The notes: generated from the letters alone by a model not told the origin. Shown: positions 53,221 to 63,516, counted from the first letter of the stretch. The stretch: DNA of 64,000 nucleotides from Macrosoma leucophasiata (GCA_036365455.1 JAWQUS010000004.1:1805501-1869500), one strand, 5' to 3'. Made by a program: numbers and translations.

Positions 53221-53407
53221 CTACATATAATTTTTCAAACTTCTGTCAGACAAATGTCACCTCAGTCTGCCCGGGACCACGGAAGCTGAAAAGCGACCGA
53301 AACGTCGGGTTGATTTTAAAAATCATTTTAGTTTAATATACGCGAGATAAATCCGTAAAAATAGTTTTATTTCAATGAGTGTAGCTCGCGAAAACCTAAG
53401 AACATAT

Positions 53408-53423
53408 CATTTGCTCTTTTAAA
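53408..53423. repeat. right target duplication of the PLE array
   Basis: CATTTGCTCTTTTAAA, followed by TTGTTGTGTTATTAC, the displaced remainder of the gene 4 3' UTR. Confidence 0.9.
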
Positions 53424-53474
53424 TTGTTGTGTTATTACTAAATGTTTTCTTATATCGCTAATGTTCTCTTTTTC

Positions 53475-53596
53475 GCCACCTGTTACATGGGCCAAAAACG
53501 TAACCGGCGAATCGTGGGTGTTTGCATGTATGCTTGAATGCATGCATTTACCTCTGCCTACCCCTTCGGGGATTACAGGCGTGAAGTTACGTTTTT
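53475..53596 (+). mobile_element. 5'-truncated SINE S2 in the old 3' UTR of gene 4
   Basis: From GCCACCTGTTACATGGGCC to GCGTGAAGTTACGTTTTTT. Flanked by TTCTCTTTTTC at 53,464-53,474 and 53,597-53,607, an 11-bp duplication. The tRNA head is absent. Confidence 0.85.
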
Positions 53597-53609
53597 TTCT
53601 CTTTTTCCG

Positions 53610-53615
53610 AATAAA
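53610..53615 (+). other. displaced ancestral poly(A) signal of gene 4
   Basis: AATAAA right after the SINE target duplication. If the PLE and SINE are removed it lies about 75 bp from the gene 4 stop codon, a normal distance. Confidence 0.6.
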
Positions 53616-53911
53616 TGATTTGTTACACAACTTTGTTTTTATTTATTTCTTGTGGTTCGGAGATTGTTGATTCATAATTGTGAGCAATGCATCGCAAAGT
53701 TCGAATTTGGACAAATAAAGGTATCCAATCTTCTTTTATCATCCTACACCGTTTGTATCGTTGCAATTACTTTTTTACTACGTCTTTTAATATTAGTTAA
53801 TTTATTTTGTGTTGCGTTTCATAAAACCATAATGAAAATAAATATTATTGGGTCAGATTTAATTATATAGGTAACCTCCAAAAATACGAATACTAGTTGC
53901 TAGCCTGTACT

Positions 53912-53960
53912 AACACACTCGTTCCTCGTTGTCACTGAAAATAATATCTGCACGGCCACG
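53912..53960 (+). pseudogene. fragment of a gene-4-like protease exon 4
   Basis: GTTCCTCGTTGTCACTGAAA and ATAATATCTGCACGGCCACG parallel 48,248-48,288 in exon 4 of gene 4 (CCTCGTACAGTCACTGAAAA, CATGATCTGCACGGCCGC). One base is missing or changed in the middle, which breaks the frame. About 45 bp; a remnant of a further duplicate or of an unequal exchange. Confidence 0.6.
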
Positions 53961-53974
53961 GAAGAGATAGATAT

Positions 53975-54300
53975 ATAGTCGTTAATTATTTTGTATTGCG
54001 TTATTTTAACAATAATATAAGATTATTGGGATCCTTAACTCTAATACACACACACTCTTAGTTTTAAATAAATATATGCTCCAGATATATTTATTTAAAA
54101 CTTTAACGCACCAGGCACTTTAGGCGAAATATAAAAAAATATAAAAAAAAACAAATGTGCAATGTAAAAAAAAAACCTACAGAAACATAAATTATGAGAC
54201 AATAAGGAGTCTTATGATTTTTAAATAAATACAATAATATATAAATATATAGGGGAACGTATACTTAAATAAATATGTAATAATAAGACGATAACTCTTT
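53975..54300. other. AT-rich spacer, nothing recognised
   Basis: A short inverted stretch near 54,060-54,110 (TTTTAAATAAATATATG and CATATATTTATTTAAAA-like) and A runs. Confidence 0.4.
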
Positions 54301-55295
54301 AAAGCCGCCTACCTCAATAATTTCAGGTAATGACTGCCAAGCTTCCGTTTTTTTACTAATGAGATTAAAATAAGATTTACCGACAAATGTCTAGGGACAG
54401 CATGTTCCAGAGTTTAATTGCAGATATTGCAAATTAATTCGACATGAAACCAGAGCGGTTTCAAGGTATTACCAGGCCATATTTTCCGATCAACGGAGAG
54501 AAAGATTATGAGAAATGCCCAGAAAATTAAATCCGTTTATAATAGAAAAAAGTAAAGAGGGCATCCGTAAGGATCTTCTCTGATGGATAGAAAGCCATTT
54601 AAGCTTAGTACGATAAAGAGAGATGTGGTCAAATTTACGTAGGCAAAAATGAAACGAATACAGTTGTTGAACTATCGATCCAATTTGTTGAGAAGATCCT
54701 GAGTAATAGAAGAATCTAGAAAACAAAAATCTGCATAATCAATAATGGACAGAACAAGAGCCTGAACCAGAAGAATTTTCATACCGTATGGAAAAAAGTA
54801 TTTAAATGGGAGCGCAATGAGGCAGTGATATTTTGACTAACTTTGCCAAGGCGATAATTACAATTTAATGTGCAGTCAATGTGCAGCCCAAGACCTTTAA
54901 CATGATTTGCAAATGGTATGACAGAATTATTAAATAAAACAGGTGGCAGAATGCTAAGGTTTAGATTGTTGATAAAATATAAGCTACCGACTACAATGGC
55001 TTGGCACTTGGCAGTCTTCATACAAATACCTACTGAACCTACATGGCCACTCAGATATTGCCTGCAGGTCATGATTTATTTTAGCGATGACAAGAACTAG
55101 ATTAGAAACATCAGATTGGGTATATATCTGAAGGTTAACGGCGTACAGATGGTAAAATCAATGAAGAGGAGATGTGATCTGATCGATAAATAAAGAAAAA
55201 AAGAGAGGAGAAAGTATACCGCCTTGTGGGACGCCAGCAGCAAGATTGCACCAATCTGATACCTCCTGATCGGCGCTTCTGTTTTACGATACCGC
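54300..55295 (-). mobile_element. LINE reverse transcriptase relic (Jockey/CR1-like)
   Basis: In minus sense the frames give AGVPQGGILSPL (RT motif, near 55,200-55,240), then KCQAIVVGS, PPVLFNNSVIPFANHVKGLG and LHIDCTLNCNYRLGKVS, the usual order after the YADD block. The frame shifts at several places. No poly(A) tail clear. Confidence 0.75.
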
Positions 55296-55314
55296 CTAGA
55301 AGTCATGTGACGCC

Positions 55315-55565
55315 TTTTTTAACCGACTGCGAAAAAAGGAGGAGGTTCTCAATTCGTCCGGATCTTTTTTTTTTTTTATGTATATTCGCCGATAATTTGA
55401 AAACGCCTTCACCGATTTGGATGATTTTTTTTGTGTTTGAAAGGGTATATTGCACAGTTGGTCCCATTGTAACCATGTCAATATGTGATGATGAGATCCT
55501 GGAGAAATCGAGGGAACTACTCAAATTTCATAACACACTTGAAAGTATTTCCACATTTTTTATAG
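55315..55565 (+). repeat. dispersed repeat opening TTTTAACCGACTGCG
   Basis: AAAAAAGGAGGAGGTTCTCA, ATTCGTCCGGATCTTTTTTT and CACCGATTTGGATGATTTTT: the style of a very common lepidopteran repeat. A matching end, in the opposite sense (GAAGGCGGTTTTATT), is at 57,510-57,530. Confidence 0.5.
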
Positions 55566-56245
55566 GAGGTGATGATCGTGATGATAATGTTGGTGATCAC
55601 GATGGAGGTGATGATGATGATGGAGGTGATGATGATGGTGGAGGTGATGATGATGGATGTGATGATGACGGAGGTGATGATGTTGGAAGTGATGATGATG
55701 GAAGTGATAATGTTGGAGGTGATGATGCCGGAGGTGATGATGATAGAGGTGATGATGATGATGATGATGACGGGGGTGATGACGGAAATGATGATGACGG
55801 AGGTGATGATGATGAAGGGATGATGATGGATGAGGTGATGATGGATGTGATTATGATGCATGTGATGACGATGGTTGTGATGATGATGATGGAGATGATG
55901 ATGATGTAGGTGATGATGATGTAGGTGATGATTATGGAAGTGTTGATGATGGAGGGAATGATGATGGATGTAGTGATATTGGAAGTGATGATAATGGATG
56001 TGATGATGATGATAAAGATGATGATGGAGGTGACGTTGATTGAGGTGATGATGATGAAAGTGATGATGATAAAGGAGATGTTAATATTATTATGCGTGTC
56101 ATGGTCATCAACACCGTCATCATCATCATCATCTTTCATTATCACCTTCATCAACATCACCATCATCACCATGTCTATCATCATCTCCATCTTCATCACC
56201 ACCTCTATCAACATCATCACCACCACCACCATCACCATCATCAAC
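55566..56245. repeat. GAT/ATC trinucleotide microsatellite with strand switch
   Basis: 55,566-56,085 is GATGAT-type with GGAGGTGATGATGATG variants. From about 56,118 to 56,245 it becomes ATCATC/CACCAT-type, ending in an RTE LINE tip (CACTCCAGCCGAAAGATGTC). The Asp-rich, Met-rich and Ser/Ile-rich frames across it are repeat artefacts. Confidence 0.9.
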
Positions 56246-56310
56246 ACCACTCCAGCCGAAAGATGTCCACAGCTGGACAAAGCCTTTCCAGAAGATGTCC
56301 ATAACAGTGT
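56240..56310 (-). mobile_element. RTE LINE 3' tip next to the microsatellite
   Basis: CACTCCAGCCGAAAGATGTC and CACAGCTGGACAAAGCCTTT, as at 40,712. Its ATG-repeat tail probably seeded the CAT-type half of the microsatellite. Confidence 0.7.
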
Positions 56311-56626
56311 TGTGCGTCATAAAGGAAGAGCCATAGATCCTATTAAAACAATTTATCACTACAGTAGCGGTTAGCGAGTTTTTTAAACATTACAAAACTA
56401 TCTATCTCAATAGCGGGTTTTATCACTACACTTTGAATTAACCTTTTGCTTGACTGCCTAAAAACCACTACTGCTACTGGAATACCTAGATAGTTTTCGA
56501 AACCGCTATTAGCCTCTAGAAATGATGATAAAGTCTATAGATAGTACCTTCGTAGTTGAAATACCTACATACTATTACTGTAATACTTAATACTAATAAT
56601 AGTTACACCACTAAAAAGCAAAAAAT

Positions 56627-57543
56627 AAATTATTTTAAAATTAAAAATAAAACCGCCTTCAAAAAAATTCAAAACGGAATAGAAAAAAAACACTAAAAAG
56701 CGAAAAATAAACTCAATTAGATCATTTCATTGTAAGGGAATAAACCCGTAACCTATTAATTATAATAAGACAATTACTTTAATATGGGCTACGTACCTTC
56801 CTACTCATAGGTTTGAAGTCGGTGCCAAGCCAATAGTGCGGCCCCCGCGTTAGGACTAATGTTGTAGTGTTGCAGTACCTACTACTACCTGAAACCTAAA
56901 AAAATTAAGAGCTTATTTCACTGCGTTTCAAATAGCCGCATTTGATAACTTAACGTAGTAGGTACTGCAACAACACAACATTAGTCCTAACCCTAACGCG
57001 CGGCCGCACTATTGGCTTGGCACCGACTTCAAACCTATGAGTAGGTAGGTACGTAGCCCATATTAAAGTAATTGTCTTATTATAACTGCCTCGGTAGCCT
57101 AGTGGTAGCAGGCCACTACTACTACGCTGAGGTCCTGGGTTTGATTCCCGGGTAGGGGGTTATCAGAGATAATGGTGAAAAAGCCCTTATCTCTGGTTCT
57201 ATTGGGATTTTTCCATTTTCTGGAAATTTCCCAGTACCTCAAAGTTTGGTAATGTGCCCGGAGATGTCAACAGGCTCGCCACCTGTTACATGGGCCAAAA
57301 CGTAACCGGCGAGTCGTGGGTGTTTGCATGTATGCTTGAATGCATGCATTTACCTCTGCCTACCCCTTCGGGGATTACAGGCGTGAAGAAGAAGTTACGT
57401 CTTATTATAATTAAAATGTTAAGGGTTTATTCCCTTACAATGAAATGATCTAATTGAGTTTATTTTTCGCTTTTTAGTGTTTTTCGTCTATTCCGTTTTG
57501 AATTTTTTTGAAGGCGGTTTTATTTTTAATTTTAAAATAATTT
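56627..57543. repeat. large foldback interrupted by a SINE
   Basis: Left arm 56,627-56,885; right arm 56,955-57,543. The right arm contains the SINE at 57,086-57,398; without it the arms are about 260 bp each. Examples: AAACCGCCTTCAAAAAAATT with its complement at 57,500-57,520; GGTTTGAAGTCGGTGCCAAG with CTTGGCACCGACTTCAAACC. Several mismatches. Loop about 69 bp. Confidence 0.88.
57086..57398 (+). mobile_element. tRNA-derived SINE S2, full length with exact TSD
   Basis: Head CTGCCTCGGTAGCCTAGTGG with box B GGGTTTGATTCCCGG, body, and 3' end GCGTGAAGAAGAAGTTAC. Flanked by GTCTTATTATAA at 57,074-57,085 and 57,399-57,410. The best copy for defining S2 (313 bp). Confidence 0.9.
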
Positions 57544-57544
57544 T

Positions 57545-57870
57545 TAAACCAACACTCAATGCTTAGAATGAAATCTCGTCGTAAGCTGCACATGGCATGT
57601 ATGCTTTTCAGGCTTATAAAATATAAGGAACCAATATATTTATATGACAAGCTAAGCTGGCTATATAGTACACGCGAATGTGTAAGTAGGCAGGGTCCCC
57701 CTGTACTTTCAATTCAACTGCACAGATCTGTATCTTTCACAGGTACGTTTCGATATGCTGCTTCAAAAATTTGGAAGAAAATTCCGCCTCCAATACGTAA
57801 ACTACCTTCTATTTACTCTTTCCGAAAACAGATCCGCCTCTTTCTTTTAGATTGACAAAAAAAAAGGGTA
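57545..57870 (+). mobile_element. LINE ORF2 C-terminal fragment
   Basis: A 98-codon frame with YLYDKLSWLYSTREC, GTFRYAASKIWKKIPPPIRK and FRKQIRLFLLD then stop and AAAAAAAAA. This is the conserved end of a LINE reverse transcriptase protein; the scrap at 15,240 is the same family. Confidence 0.75.
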
Positions 57871-58195
57871 ATATTAATATGAATGACTCAATTGTTTGAT
57901 TTTTGTGAACAAATAATAATGCACTTAGTTGAATTTAATTATAAATTATAGGTTCTCGTATGTATAGTGTTAATTAAATAAATGATGTAATGATTGTGTA
58001 AATGGTAAATAATATATATTTATTGTGTATGTTAGCGTATTTATTTGTTTATTATTATACATATATCAAAACTTACTTATTTCTTTTTTATGTATTTATC
58101 AAATATTTTTTAAAAATCATGTCATTGCATGGATATTTTTACGGATATCCACAGTAACAATTATTTAAATATCCGTTATGCTTCATTTAACTATT
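57871..58195. other. AT-rich spacer, nothing recognised
   Basis: No frame or repeat match beyond the tail of the preceding LINE. Confidence 0.4.
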
Positions 58196-58199
58196 CCTC

Positions 58200-58490
58200 C
58201 AACAGCAATGGACGTGGGATCCGTACGTCACCCGACAGCCTCCAGTTGAAAACCAGCGTCAGGCTCCGGACTGGCTTAAGCTGAACTGGCGGCTATTTGG
58301 TGCAGCCGTGAGACATACCGTAGGTGGGTTTTACGTAAGTTAGGCGTTATTAGGTATTCTGTGTTAGTAATAAGTTTTTGTTTGTTTTTAATATTTTTAT
58401 TTAGATATCTACCATTTTTTTATTAATTTAATTAAACATGTTGTACCTAAGTTAAAATGTAGGTACTTACCTACCTTTGTCATGTCTCAA
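58200..58490 (+). repeat. family E-related repeat
   Basis: AAAACCAGCGTCAGGCTCCG and GGTGCAGCCGTGAGACATAC echo family E but with a different interior (GGACTGGCTTAAGCTGAACT). A related piece is at 61,120-61,190. Confidence 0.5.
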
Positions 58491-58671
58491 GGCTGTAGCA
58501 AATTAAGCAGTTTTAGTTTCAGTTTCAGTTACCAATACGTTGTTTGAATTTTTAAACCTGATTACTATTTGACGCTATGTTTAAATACGCGTATTGTTGT
58601 TAGTACAGAATCAGGCGCTAGTTTCTTTAGATTGCAAGATTATAGAATACTATAGTACATTTTTTCCGTCC

Positions 58672-58916
58672 GTGCTTCGGAGGGCACGTTAAGCCGTCGG
58701 TCCCGGTTGCTATCGATAGATAGCAGTCGTTAAACCTTGTCGGAGGCCTTATGGGCGGTTTGAAAACATCCGACAGCGGGTTGGCCACTAACCCACCCAC
58801 CTCCACCAATCCGCATTGGAGCAGCGTGGTGGAGTAAGCTCCAGGCCTCCCCCCAAAAAGGGGAGAGACTCGTGCCCAGCAGTGGGACGTATAGTGGGTT
58901 GCCATTATTATTATTA
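58672..58916 (-). repeat. repeat family B with triplet tail
   Basis: GTGCTTCGGAGGGCACGTTA to GGGTTGCCATTATTATTATT, reversed. A clean copy of the proximal half of the family. Confidence 0.8.
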
Positions 58917-59976
58917 TCTCTCTCGTCAGCACGGGGTCCAATTTGAACCCCGGACCTTTGTCAGGCTTGCGCGGGGACATGGGGGGTCCAACACGTAGAG
59001 GCCCTTTCGAGAATTTTGATCTACTTTGTAATGGGTTATATTCGGCGGGACCTCTCTCTGACTGCATCAATAGTTAATACAGGCACAGACAGACCCCGCA
59101 GAATATAATGGGACTATTGTAATGATAAGTGATTCGCCAAACTTTGGGCTATGTGGGTGAACTGGCGGGACTAGCTGGCTGGGCCTATGGAGTGAGATCC
59201 GGCACCTGCCTATATTCAACATCTCACATTGTCGAATCCTACTTTAGGCAGGTGGTGACTCGCCTCTCCTTGGTGGGCCCCCCAAACAGCCAACCCGATG
59301 GTCGACGGGGGGCAACACTGTTGAGAGAGGCTGGGGGTGTCGAGAGGTGTGGACCCGGTTTCACCATCACGAGCGAGTAATCTCGAGCTCGGAGCGGGCT
59401 TCCCCGCTATTATGCCTTTAGACACTTCCACCCCCGAGTGTATGGCTCTTGCAGAAATTTAGACAACAGCCTATTATCTAAATTTCTGCAAATGCCATAC
59501 CTCTAGCGCCCCACTCGGACCGGCCAATGAAGGCAAGCCAGAGGTGAGAGACCTGATGCTCTGTCCGGCCGCACCTCTGTGTGGCGGACGAGGCGGAGCC
59601 CAGTTCTCTCGGAGGAACTCGAGATGATGGTAGGGGGTGGTGTCGCTACTCACCAACAGCTCGCCACAAGCTGCTCTGCCCCCATTATTATTATTATTAT
59701 AGTACATTTTTTTAGCATTAGACGGAAGGGAAATCCAGAAGCATGTATTACCAAACTTTTTGTCTATGATATGACAGCTAAATTGTCATTGTGCATAATC
59801 CGAATGTATTAAAAATACCATGTTGTGCGTCGTGCGTCCGTGATAAACGTATTCTTTTTAATTTGTTGTCATTATACTAACGCATTCCGTTCGTTTTGTG
59901 TTCTTGACCACTACTTACTACACAAGCCTGACAAAGGTCCGGGGTTCAAATTGGACCCCGTGTTGACGAGAGACAT
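58914..59976. repeat. 1.06-kb segment with about 54-bp inverted ends
   Basis: TCTCTCGTCAGCACGGGGTC to TTTGTCAGGCTTG (58,918-58,971) returns reversed at 59,921-59,974 with about two changes. The interior is GC-rich, has a (TTA)n run at 59,684-59,699, and a 21-bp hairpin near 59,440-59,498 (TTGCAGAAATTTAGA and TCTAAATTTCTGCAA). Class unknown. Confidence 0.6.
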
Positions 59977-60004
59977 AAAGTAGATATATCTTAATGGTAA
60001 TTTC

Positions 60005-60345
60005 ACATATTTTATTCATATATATTTTTTGTTATTAATGTTTAAAGATAAAGTGGTATCAGGGACACCTTTAACTGAGTGACATCTGTGGAGCACAGGG
60101 TCCCAGATGAAAACCAGCGTCAAGTAGATCATATCTGCTTGACATGAAGCTGATCTGGGAACCCATTGAGACATACTTCCTACCACGTGTGTTAATTGTG
60201 ACTGTTGTTTATTTTTCATTTTTTTGTCTTGTGTATAATGTTCTTTTTGTATATATATATATTTGTTAATGTCTCAATGTGCTCCTTTTTCTGAATAAAT
60301 GTTTTTCTTTCTGAATAAATGATTTCCTTTCTTTCTTCTTCTTTT
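60005..60345 (+). repeat. dispersed repeat family E, copy 2
   Basis: As 16,735-17,035, with GTGGAGCACAG inserted and CATTGAGACATAC shortened; ends CTGAATAAATGTTTTTC and T-rich tail. Confidence 0.75.
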
Positions 60346-61080
60346 CCCCGATAATTACACCTTATCTTGTCAATGCTTCAGCAATACTAGTCAAATGTCG
60401 CCAGCTTTTTAGGATAGGACTTGCTCAACTACCTACTTACAATTGAATACTAATCCCTAGAGGAAGTTAAAAATAAAGTAATCTTAATAACTGACAAGAA
60501 AATTATACATTTAAAAATAAGTATTGTTATAAACTATTAATAATTTAATTGTGGATATCCGGTGATAAATTCAAGAATCAATGACTCATGTAGCGAGCAT
60601 TGGAAACTTTCATAAATTTTGACAAACGTACCAATAAAAATAATCGGTTTTTTCTAATCAAAAAACCCATCAGAATATCAGCGTTGCAGCTCTTGCTGCA
60701 ACAAAAAGCTGAGATGGGTGCCATTTTTCCTTGCTTCACATGACCATACCGTTTGCTAGTTGTCTCCTCTTTTTTAATTTTCTTTTTTTTTCTCTTTTCT
60801 GTTATATTATGTATGTATGTTGTGTATTGTCAGGCAAATAAATGTATTTATTTCTTTTCTTTCTTTCTAATCATGTGCTACAACTCAGTGGAAATCAATT
60901 AGAAACTTTGCAGTACATTGCTGTTTCCCTAAAAATATCACTCATTACGTCAACACAGACATGTACCTACTACATGCCCATATAACTTTTGTCAACCGAG
61001 ATACCCAAATCCAAGGCGTCGCCAGCCAACGATTTAGAGGGGTGCAGCTGGACTATAGGGGAGGGCAGATTGGCCCTAGA
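60346..61080. other. intergenic, mostly unassigned
   Basis: 60,700-60,875 looks like a transcript 3' end (CAGGCAAATAAATGTATTTA then TTTCTTTC). No gene. Confidence 0.4.
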
Positions 61081-61084
61081 GTGG

Positions 61085-61370
61085 CCAGGTTGGTAACTTG
61101 GTACATATACTTATGGCCTTAAAACCCGCGTCGGGCTTTGGCTTGGCACAATGCTGAACTGGAATCTATTTGGTGGAGCCGTGAGACATGGCCAAATATT
61201 ATGGTCCAAGAGATACTGAACCCTCCGAGCACCGTTGATCCTGTAAGGCTGGACATTTTTGTAGGGATAAATCATAACACGCCAAGTACAAAAACCATCG
61301 CCTGGCAAGGATCAGCCAGTCACGCCACCAACCCCACGATTTTGAAAATGTAAAAAAATAAATAAAATAA
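61085..61370 (+). repeat. family E-related transcript-like fragment
   Basis: GGTGGAGCCGTGAGACATGG links to 58,300. A 71-codon frame reads from AWHNAELESIWWSRETWPN to the A-rich end; it may be an old LINE end. Confidence 0.35.
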
Positions 61371-62445
61371 ACTGGAACCTGTAAGGCTGAAATTTTTATA
61401 TGACTTAGTTTATAGTGAAGTTTAAAAAAAAATTGACAGGCGATTTCGATGAGCACAAGTGCCTGCCAGGCGAACCGAAAGGTGTGCTATATGTATGAAT
61501 TAAATAAACATTCTTGGCAACCCCTGGCGATGCCAATGTACACAATACAGCTGCTGTTCGTAAAGAAAGAAAGAAAGAAAAAACATTTTATTGGTGTAGT
61601 CGAAAGACTCAAAGGTAGACATCATGAAAATAAGTAGGTAAGAACCAAAACTTAAAGGACCTAACTACTTACAAATTAACATGTAACCTAGTAACTAGAC
61701 TAAATAGAAGGAGGTACTAATAATGATATACAATGTCTCACGAGTCTGACGATTGCACCAAAAAGCGTCCAGTTCCGCATAAGACCGATGCCCGACGCTG
61801 ATTTTCAGCTGGAAGCAATATGGTGACTCATGGATATCATTCCTAAAAGTAAGTTTAAGAAACCATCTGAAAATCTAAAAAAATGTATTTAATAATATAG
61901 TACCAAACATTACTATGCCCAAGTGGGCTTTATGATGACCTTGTAACATATTATATCATTACCATCTGTATAACCTTTGTCATGATAAGCAATAAAAAAC
62001 TTGAACTTGAAGAAACTTCATCAAAATATCGCTATGCAGTCCAAATGATTAGTGTATTAAGGGTTCCGATCCCCAAATGCCAAAATGGAACCATTATAGG
62101 ATTATACTATTACATTATTAGTAGTTAGTCCTGCGCATTTCAATTTAGTGAAAAACATGAAAGGATATTACTTAAAAAGACCGCAAGTCTACGATTTTGT
62201 TTAGAATCAATCCATAGATTAAACAAAAGATAAAGAGTCATAAATTAAAACGTTTCAATTGATTTTAATAATACCCATGCGCATAATTATTTGTATTTAT
62301 AGGTTCAATTTGTCTTTGATACGTAAGTCGAATTATATGTTTGGGTTCCGTAGTGTAATATTTATTTATTTTCACTTTTTATCACTTATAATGTACTATG
62401 AGGAGGCGGATTTAATGCTTTGAACCGGTCAACCTTGCGGATTTA
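61371..62445. other. intergenic, nothing recognised
   Basis: (GAAA)n at 61,563-61,582. At 62,055-62,100 GGGTTCCGATCCCCAAATGC is in the style of family D. No gene. Confidence 0.4.
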
Positions 62446-62451
62446 TTAAAA

Positions 62452-62575
62452 AACTATAGGCCCGCCCCGGCTTCGCGCTTTAAAACCAAAATTAGCCGAA
62501 TCGGTCCAGCCGTTCTCGAGTTTTAGCGAGACTAACGAATAGCAATTGACTTTCATATATATAAAATCAGTATAG
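62452..62575 (+). repeat. dispersed repeat family F, deleted copy
   Basis: AGGCCCGCCCCGGCTTCGCG then CGAATCGGTCCAGCCGTTCT and ACGAATAGCAATTG. The middle is deleted relative to 34,965. Confidence 0.65.
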
Positions 62576-62582
62576 AAGATAA

Positions 62583-62662
62583 GATGGAGTAAGGGAGAGT
62601 GTGGAGCGCCAGATATCCCGGTTCTGACAAACCTTCCATGCTGCGTTCCACTAACTAAAACG
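62583..62662 (-). mobile_element. LINE family C scrap
   Basis: GAGTGTGGAGCGCCAGATAT and CCCGGTTCTGACAAACCT, reversed. Confidence 0.6.
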
Positions 62663-62976
62663 TCGCTAACCCTCACCCTGCCGATTTTCGTGTTTAATTG
62701 TATCTAATATAGTTTAAAATTATCTATCGATCTGTCTTGGAAACATTTTCGTATCTTTTGTAGTTTTAAAGATATAAAGTCAAAAAAACGCAGTTATATA
62801 GCAATATTTAGCTAGAACGCAAAGTATATGCAAGTATATGCGTTTAGCAACTTTGTAGTTTAAAGATGTCAGTAACCATTGCTTAGCTAGAACACAGTTT
62901 GTCGATTTCACTTAACAATAAAGATGATAAAGGATTTAAACTTCGTTTATGCTAAGGCCCCGATAATATTACATTA

Positions 62977-63504
62977 AAATAAAACTATTTTTACGGATTA
63001 ATCTCGCGTATATTAAACTAAAATGATTTTTAAAATCAACCTGACGTTTCGGTCGCTTTTCAGCTTCCGTGGTCCCGGGCAGACTGAGGTGACATTTGTC
63101 TGACAGAAGTTTGAAAAAAATATATGTAGCTACTTCCATCGATTTTGTAAACGTTTGCGTAGCGTTCAGGATTAACACAATAATTACTTATGGTATCTTG
63201 AGGTCTTGCAGACTGCTGCGGCTGGGATTTAACCTTGCTAAGTATGGGATCCCATGATGTCGATAATCGCCATCCATCTTCTCTATTGAAATTTGGGTGT
63301 TTTTCAATTTCAATAGCTACATATATTTTTTCAAACTTCTGTCAGACAAATGTCACCTCAGTCTGCCCGAGACCACGGAAGCTGAAAAGCGACCGAAACG
63401 TCGGGTTGATTTTAAAAATCATTTTAGTTTAATATACGCGAGATAAATCCGTAAAAATAGTTTTATTTCAATTAGTGTAGCTCGCGAAAACCTAAGAACA
63501 TATC
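62977..63504. mobile_element. inverted Penelope-like element derivative
   Basis: 62,977 to about 63,319 is the PLE 3' part in minus sense, including the last 50 or so codons. About 63,320-63,504 is the 3' terminus in plus sense plus the start of the terminal repeat. Flanked by AATATTACATTA at 62,965-62,976 and 63,505-63,516, exact. It mirrors the big array at 48,477-53,407 with the coding part deleted, and is a little more diverged. Confidence 0.9.
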
Positions 63505-63516
63505 AATATTACATTA

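Larger units (their letters stand above)
48477..53407 (-). mobile_element. compound Penelope-like element array (three copies)
   Basis: Copy A (48,477-51,101, minus) has a complete ORF. Copy B (51,102 to about 52,004, minus) is 5'-truncated and joined head-to-tail, so B's 3' end runs directly into A's start. Copy C (about 52,005-53,407, plus) is 5'-truncated and inverted. The C end has the 3' terminus followed by the first bases of a new unit (GAGTGTAGCTCGCGAAAACC). Outer ends are both PLE 3' sequences. A 16-bp exact duplication flanks the whole. The tandem plus inverted layout with shared terminal repeats is the known habit of Penelope elements. Copies are almost identical, so the insertion is recent. 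Confidence 0.92.

Noticed and set aside
55226..56374. Frames up to 227 codons rich in Asp/Gly, Met/Val, Ser/Pro or His
   Set aside because: Direct products of the GAT/ATC microsatellite in several frames.
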